A stretch of DNA of 9,338 nucleotides from the NCBI GenBank assembly GCA_902806365.1, contig CADCWJ010000093.1:1-9338 (forward strand). Direction: 5' to 3'. The position numbers were made by a program, and so were the translations under genes. The notes below the pieces were generated by a model. The model saw only the letters and a program-made list of their open reading frames with translations, did not search any database and was not told the origin of the DNA. The DNA is from an uncultured Thermomicrobiales bacterium (GTDB lineage: Bacteria > Chloroflexota > Chloroflexia > Thermomicrobiales > UBA6265). Positions 6,058 to 9,338 of the stretch are shown here, piece by piece (positions within the stretch are counted from its first letter, which is position 1; every line of letters begins with the position of its first letter).

Positions 6058-7170
6058 TTGCCTCCCGCCCACCTCCCTGAATCCGTCAATCACATCCCGA
6101 CCAACCCGGCGCCGACCGCGAATGGTACGCCCGGCGCCACGCCAGCGGCGCTTATCGAAATGGAGCTGGCGGCGGCGATCGACGAGCTGAACGATCGCGC
6201 GCCCCTGCTCCAGCGAATGGCTCACTTTCACCTTGGGTGGACCGACAGCTCCGGCATGCCGACCGACGCGGCGACCCGCACGCAGATCCAGGGCAAGCGG
6301 ATCAGACCGATGCTGGCAATGCTGAGCTGCACCGCCGTCGGGGGCGATGCCGCCGCCGCCGCCCCGCTCTCCGCGGCGATCGAGCTGCTTCACAACTTCA
6401 CGCTGATCCACGACGACATCCAGGACCGCAGCCCGAACCGGCGCCACCGTGCGACCGTCTGGCGCGTGTGGGGCGATGCCCAGGCGATCAACGCGGGCGA
6501 CGCGATGTTCGCCGCTGCCCAGATCGCGCTGCTCCGAACCGACTCGGCCAGTTTCCCGCCCGGCCAGATGGTCGATCTGCTCCGGGAGTTCAACCGGGCC
6601 ACGATCCGAATCGTCCAGGGCCAGGTGCTGGACCTCGAGTTCGAAGGGCGCGCGGACGTGACGCCAGCGCAGTACCTCTCGATGATTCGCGGCAAGACCG
6701 CCGCGATCGTCCGCTTCGCGGCCTGGGCCGGAGCGCGCATTGGCGGCGGATCGGAGGAGGTGGCCGACCGGCTTGCCGATTTCGGGGATGCACTCGGCGT
6801 CGGCTTTCAGATCCGCGATGATCTGCTCGGCATCTGGGGCACCCGCGACGAGACCGGCAAGGACGAGGCTGACGATATCCGGCGCCGCAAGCAATCGCTG
6901 CCAATTCTTCTTCTGCGAAACCTCGCCAGCGATCGGGAACTGGCCCGTCTCGACGAGCTCTACGGCGCTGACGAGATTGACGACAAGGGCATCGCGACGA
7001 TCATCGCCCTGCTCGACGCGCATCGGGTTCGGGACCTGGTGTCGCGCCAGGTCGAAGAGTTTCATCAACGGGCGGCCAGCTCGCTGGCCGACATGGCGAC
7101 AACGCTCCATCCGGGTTCCGCCGGAGAGCTCGAGAAGCTGGTTCGTCGCCTCGAAGCCCGGCCATCCTGA
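6058..7170 (+). CDS. Polyprenyl (probably geranylgeranyl) diphosphate synthase
   Basis: This 370-residue trans-prenyltransferase condenses isopentenyl diphosphate with an allylic diphosphate. It shows GKRIRP (79-84), the first Asp-rich motif DDIQD (119-123) with two residues between the Asp pairs, QGQVLDLEFE (188-196), RGKTAAIVRFAAWAGARIGG (211-230) and the second motif QIRDDLLGIWG (251-261), followed by TGKDEADDIRRRKQSLPILLL (266-286). The second motif is DDxxG rather than DDxxD, a form I recall in other bacterial members. Phe114, five residues before the first Asp-rich motif in HNFTLIHDD, occupies the chain-length position of archaeal GGPP synthases, suggesting a C20 or shorter product. Translation should start at TTG 6058 because GGAGA (6045-6049) lies 8 bases upstream, and the next Met (codon 35, at 6160) lacks a ribosome site. 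About 30 low-complexity N-terminal residues precede the core. Chain length is inferred, not shown. Confidence 0.92.
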   Translation: MPPAHLPESVNHIPTNPAPTANGTPGATPAALIEMELAAAIDELNDRAPLLQRMAHFHLGWTDSSGMPTDAATRTQIQGKRIRPMLAMLSCTAVGGDAAAAAPLSAAIELLHNFTLIHDDIQDRSPNRRHRATVWRVWGDAQAINAGDAMFAAAQIALLRTDSASFPPGQMVDLLREFNRATIRIVQGQVLDLEFEGRADVTPAQYLSMIRGKTAAIVRFAAWAGARIGGGSEEVADRLADFGDALGVGFQIRDDLLGIWGTRDETGKDEADDIRRRKQSLPILLLRNLASDRELARLDELYGADEIDDKGIATIIALLDAHRVRDLVSRQVEEFHQRAASSLADMATTLHPGSAGELEKLVRRLEARPS

Positions 7171-7218
7171 CCCCCTGGATCGTGACCGATGCTCCCCGCA
7201 CGGAGCGCTGCCGATTGC

Positions 7219-7227
7219 TGGTACGAT
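7219..7227 (+). promoter_or_regulatory. Possible extended -10 upstream of the PRTase-like gene
   Basis: TGG-TACGAT fits an extended -10 element (TGn plus a 4/6 hexamer) and lies about 54 bp before the ATG at 7281. No recognisable -35 is present 15-19 bp upstream. The 110-bp gap after the prenyl synthase makes a separate promoter possible, although co-transcription is equally compatible. Confidence 0.25.
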
Positions 7228-7280
7228 GACCGTGCATCACAACGCGAAGGGATCGCGGCGTCGGCGACCGAGGCACGACC

Positions 7281-7874
7281 ATGGCAACGACAGCGGGACG
7301 GCTGGACTCGACCATCATCAGCTATCTCAAGAAAGATCTCCTTCTGCGGGAGGGGCACTTCGCGTTCCGCTCGGGTCGGCACAGCAAGGTACTGCTCGAT
7401 CGCGACCGGCTCCTTGCCGACTCCCAGGCCGCCAGCCGGATGGGCTATGCACTGGCGAAGGCGTTCTTCACCGCCAAAATCGACACCGTCGCCGCTCCCA
7501 GCATTTGGGGCGCCGGGCTTGCCCAATGGGTCGCGTACTTCCTTGAGCCCCGGGCCAAGATTGTCTATGCCACACCACTCGCTGAAGGTGGCTGGCGAAT
7601 CGCCCCCAACCTCCACGACCTGATCCGCGACCGCCGGGTGCTCCTGATCGACAACCTGATGATCAGCGGTGAGACGATCCAGCGTTTCGATGCCCAGGTC
7701 AGCGAGCTGGGCGGTGAGGTGCTCGGGATCGGCACGCTTTGGGCCGGGGCCGCCACGGTCGTCCGCGGTCATGAGGTCTTTGGCCTCTTCAATGACCTCT
7801 ACCCGGCGTACGAGTCCGAAGACTGTCCGCTCTGCGGGGCATCCGATGTTCCGGCCGAAACCGTCCACTACTAG
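7281..7874 (+). CDS. Orotate phosphoribosyltransferase-like protein with altered PRPP motif
   Basis: The 197-residue protein has the PRTase fold of the PyrE type. The N-terminal GHFAFRSGRHSKVLLDRDRLLAD (25-47) matches the family's H-F-x-L-x-SG-x-HS block, AAPSIWGAGLAQWVA (71-85) aligns with the pyrophosphate loop, and RVLLIDNLMISGETI (119-133) aligns with the PRPP-binding signature. A canonical signature has two adjacent acidic residues followed by T-T/S-G; here the second acidic residue is Asn125 and the first T is Ile128. The flexible catalytic loop of true orotate enzymes, rich in Lys and ending near HG, is replaced by VYATPLAEGGWRIAPN (95-110). A C-terminal CPLC pair (182-185) recalls the Thermus-type enzymes. 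Orotate activity is therefore doubtful; it may use another base, be regulatory, or bind nucleotides only. CGAGG upstream supports the ATG at 7281. The recX frame overlaps its end. Confidence 0.8.
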   Translation: MATTAGRLDSTIISYLKKDLLLREGHFAFRSGRHSKVLLDRDRLLADSQAASRMGYALAKAFFTAKIDTVAAPSIWGAGLAQWVAYFLEPRAKIVYATPLAEGGWRIAPNLHDLIRDRRVLLIDNLMISGETIQRFDAQVSELGGEVLGIGTLWAGAATVVRGHEVFGLFNDLYPAYESEDCPLCGASDVPAETVHY

Positions 7875-8568
7875 GGCGGGCGTCCATGACGACGAGCGCG
7901 ATGGTCGCCCGGACGGACCTCGCTCGGGCCGTATTACAGCGCTCAAGCAGCAGCGGCGCGACCCGGAGCGCATGAGTCTGTTTCTCGATGGCACGTTCGC
8001 GTTTGGGCTTCACCAGGACCTGGTGCTCGAGGCTGGTCTCTCGCCCGGGATGGATCTCGACGAGGCGACGAGCGCATCGCTCCTCGCGCGGGATCAGGTT
8101 CGACAGGCGATCGCGGCGTCGCTGAACCTGCTTGCCTATCGACCCCGTGCCGAGGGCGAGATCCGGAGTCGCCTCCGGCAACGCGGCTTTCCCGACGGCG
8201 CGATCGAGGAAACGATCGACAAGCTCAGGGAGTGGCGGTATGTCGACGATCAGGACTTCGCTGAACGCTGGATCGAGAATCGGCGGGAGCGTCGGCCTCG
8301 TTCGGCCCGGATGATCGCGATGGAGCTGCGCGGCAAGGGCGTCGATCCCGGCACTGTCTCGGAGGCGGTGGACGGTGCCGGAATCGACGAGCGTGCTGAC
8401 GCGCTCCGGCTCGCGACCGAGCGGTGGGCTCGCCTCGGGGAGCTCGATGAAGCTGTCCGCGTCCGCCGCTTGACCGGCTTCCTGAGCCGTCGCGGTTACG
8501 GATTCGATGTGATCCGGGATGTCCTGAAAGCGCTCGACTCGGATACGGCGGGCGACATGATCCCCTGA
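7846..8568 (+). CDS. recX: RecX, regulatory protein modulating RecA
   Basis: RecX binds RecA filaments and modulates recombination and SOS activity in the cytoplasm. The family pattern is clear: GRITALKQQRRDPERMSLFLDGTFAFGL (about 28-55), the helical repeats AIAASLNLLAYRPRAEGEIRSRLRQRGF (about 87-114) and WRYVDDQDFAERWIENRRERRPRSARMIAMELRGKGVD (about 127-164), and a C-terminal repeat ending LSRRGYGFDVIRDVLKAL. The start is uncertain. The conserved ITALK segment begins at 7933, and the only ordinary in-frame start codons near it are ATG 7846, overlapping the PRTase-like gene by 29 bp, and ATG 7972, which lies inside the conserved block. I choose 7846 because 7972 would remove the conserved N-terminus, though 7846 has only a weak ribosome site (GCGGGG). 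A different frame has ATG 7886 running to TGA 7973-7975. RecA itself is not in this window. Confidence 0.85.
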   Translation: MFRPKPSTTRAGVHDDERDGRPDGPRSGRITALKQQRRDPERMSLFLDGTFAFGLHQDLVLEAGLSPGMDLDEATSASLLARDQVRQAIAASLNLLAYRPRAEGEIRSRLRQRGFPDGAIEETIDKLREWRYVDDQDFAERWIENRRERRPRSARMIAMELRGKGVDPGTVSEAVDGAGIDERADALRLATERWARLGELDEAVRVRRLTGFLSRRGYGFDVIRDVLKALDSDTAGDMIP

Positions 8569-8841
8569 TAGGCCCTGCCTCCATGGAGAGCGAAAGCTAC
8601 AATCAACTCGGTCGGTCGATGTGGTACATTGAAGCTCAATGGTGAATGCTGCGCGCGATGCGCCATCCCGTTTACTCGCACCCGCAATCTCCGCCCGCTA
8701 GCCGAATTGAAGCACCTTCCACCACGTCATCAGTGGCGACCATGTCCGGGCGTCAGGGATGGCTGGCCTTTTGCGTTGTGTGTCCATGCCGAACAGGCAC
8801 CGACCGGCCCGGCTGTGAGCCAGAAAGAAGACGTTTGAGCG
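8569..8841. other. Intergenic region without a supported gene
   Basis: This 273-bp gap between recX and the MBL-fold gene holds no convincing gene. An extended -10-like TGG-TACATT (8622-8630) reads rightward about 212 bp before the next ATG, overlapping a small inverted repeat CATTGA-AGC-TCAATG (8627-8641). A TTG-initiated frame at 8629-8838 encodes a Cys-containing peptide (ECCARC near its start), but it has no ribosome site and no family resemblance I recognise. No terminator stem for recX was found. Confidence 0.4.
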
Positions 8842-9338
8842 ATGGCTGAGATTCGCTGGTACGGGCACAACTGTTTTCGGATCCGCGCCAGGGAAGCGAC
8901 GGTCATCATCGACCCGGTCCATCGCTCGACTGGCTACGCGATGGGCAAGCAGAACGCCGATATCGTCGCGCTTTCGAACAGCGGGGAAGGGAGCCGGAAC
9001 CTGACCGCGATCAGGCCGGAGTTCCAGACTGTGGAGGGGCCGGGCGAGTACGAGATGCACGACGTCTTCGTGACCGGCATCCGCACCTATCACGACGACC
9101 AGCAGGGCAAGGCGCTGGGGTACAACACCTGCTACGTGATCTAACTCGAAGGACTCCGGATCGGGCATCTCGGCAGCCTGGGGCACGAGCTATCGGCGGA
9201 ACATGTAGAAGCGCTGGGCGCGGTCGATGTCCTGATGGCGCCGGTTGGCGGCGGCACGGTGCTCCCCATGGAAAAAGTGGTCGAGATGATCGCCGAGCTG
9301 ACCCCGAAAGTGGTGATCCCGATGCGCTACGCCACCGC
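8842..9338 (+). pseudogene. UlaG-like metallo-beta-lactamase-fold protein, interrupted by in-frame TAA; runs off the window
   Basis: The first open segment (8842-9144, 100 residues) begins MAEIRWYGHNCFRIRAREATVIIDPVHRSTGY, the standard start of UlaG-like Zn-dependent hydrolases (Lactamase_B_3 group), and continues through ADIVALSNSGEGSRNL and VEGPGEYEMHDVFVTGIRTYHDD to YVI. There TAA (9142-9144) interrupts it. The same frame then stays open to the window end and continues the fold: LEGLRIGHLGSLGHELS, VDVLMAPVGGGTVL and PKVVIPMRYAT. The break is therefore a single nonsense codon, not a natural end. The metal ligands are also lost. The expected HxHxDH becomes SNSGEGS, the Asp of HLGDLGH is Ser, and the late His of M-H-Y is Arg. 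Related Chloroflexota proteins, as I recall them, already have a reduced motif. The gene is probably decaying, or the TAA is a sequencing error. The start at ATG 8842 follows a weak purine-rich site (AGAAAGAAG). Confidence 0.75.

Noticed and set aside
5920..7110. A 396-codon open frame on the minus strand
   Set aside because: It is antisense to the prenyl synthase, whose catalytic motifs are unmistakable. The translation is Arg/Gly-rich with no family resemblance.
8629..8838. Small TTG-initiated frame with several Cys residues before the MBL-fold gene
   Set aside because: No ribosome site, no recognised zinc-binding arrangement or family, and TTG lies within a small inverted repeat. Left as unannotated intergenic DNA.
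1..9338. Defence island, prophage, transposon, CRISPR or tRNA signals
   Set aside because: No transposase, integrase, terminal repeats, spaced repeats or cloverleaf-like sequence was found. Gene content is ordinary chromosomal.

Overview
This window is GC-rich chromosomal DNA from a bacterium, most likely a member of the Chloroflexota near the Thermomicrobia. That placement is an inference from recalled family resemblance: a Tat-exported L,D-transpeptidase with paired LGFP-like repeats and SH3-like domains, a DDxxD-type (archaeal-like) prenyl synthase, a UlaG-like protein with eroded metal ligands, a YugP-type metallopeptidase and an F420-type luciferase-like oxidoreductase. No database search was possible. 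I see no mobile element, CRISPR array, rRNA or tRNA.

Layout. Positions 1-216 hold no gene; they carry a good leftward promoter with an embedded palindrome and upstream direct repeats, which should drive a gene off the left edge. Three genes then read leftward: a PPOX-family flavin-binding protein (217-669), a membrane-anchored secreted protein of unknown function (769-1956) and a multidomain L,D-transpeptidase (2122-3885). Between the last two, a strong hairpin overlaps a promoter. A luciferase-like (LLM) oxidoreductase (4054-4977) diverges from the transpeptidase and converges on a YugP-like membrane zinc metallopeptidase (5098-5805), with a GC-rich bidirectional hairpin (5033-5062) between them.

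From about 5806 the region reads rightward after a 252-bp divergent intergenic stretch containing two palindromes. It encodes a polyprenyl diphosphate synthase with a TTG start (6058-7170), an orotate-phosphoribosyltransferase-like protein whose PRPP motif is altered (7281-7874), RecX (about 7846-8568, start uncertain) and a UlaG-like metallo-beta-lactamase-fold gene (8842 to the window end) interrupted by an in-frame TAA.

How the genes fit together. The transpeptidase and the anchored unknown protein both act outside the membrane and could serve the cell wall. The prenyl synthase supplies isoprenoid precursors. RecX would modulate RecA, which is not in the window. The rest are common housekeeping or accessory enzymes with no clear shared pathway. 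I do not see a coherent novel multi-gene system. The points most worth checking are the doubly decayed MBL-fold gene, the PRTase-like protein with a rewritten active site, the overlapping terminator and promoter at 1994-2059, the regulated leftward promoter at 38-86, and the unclear RecX start.
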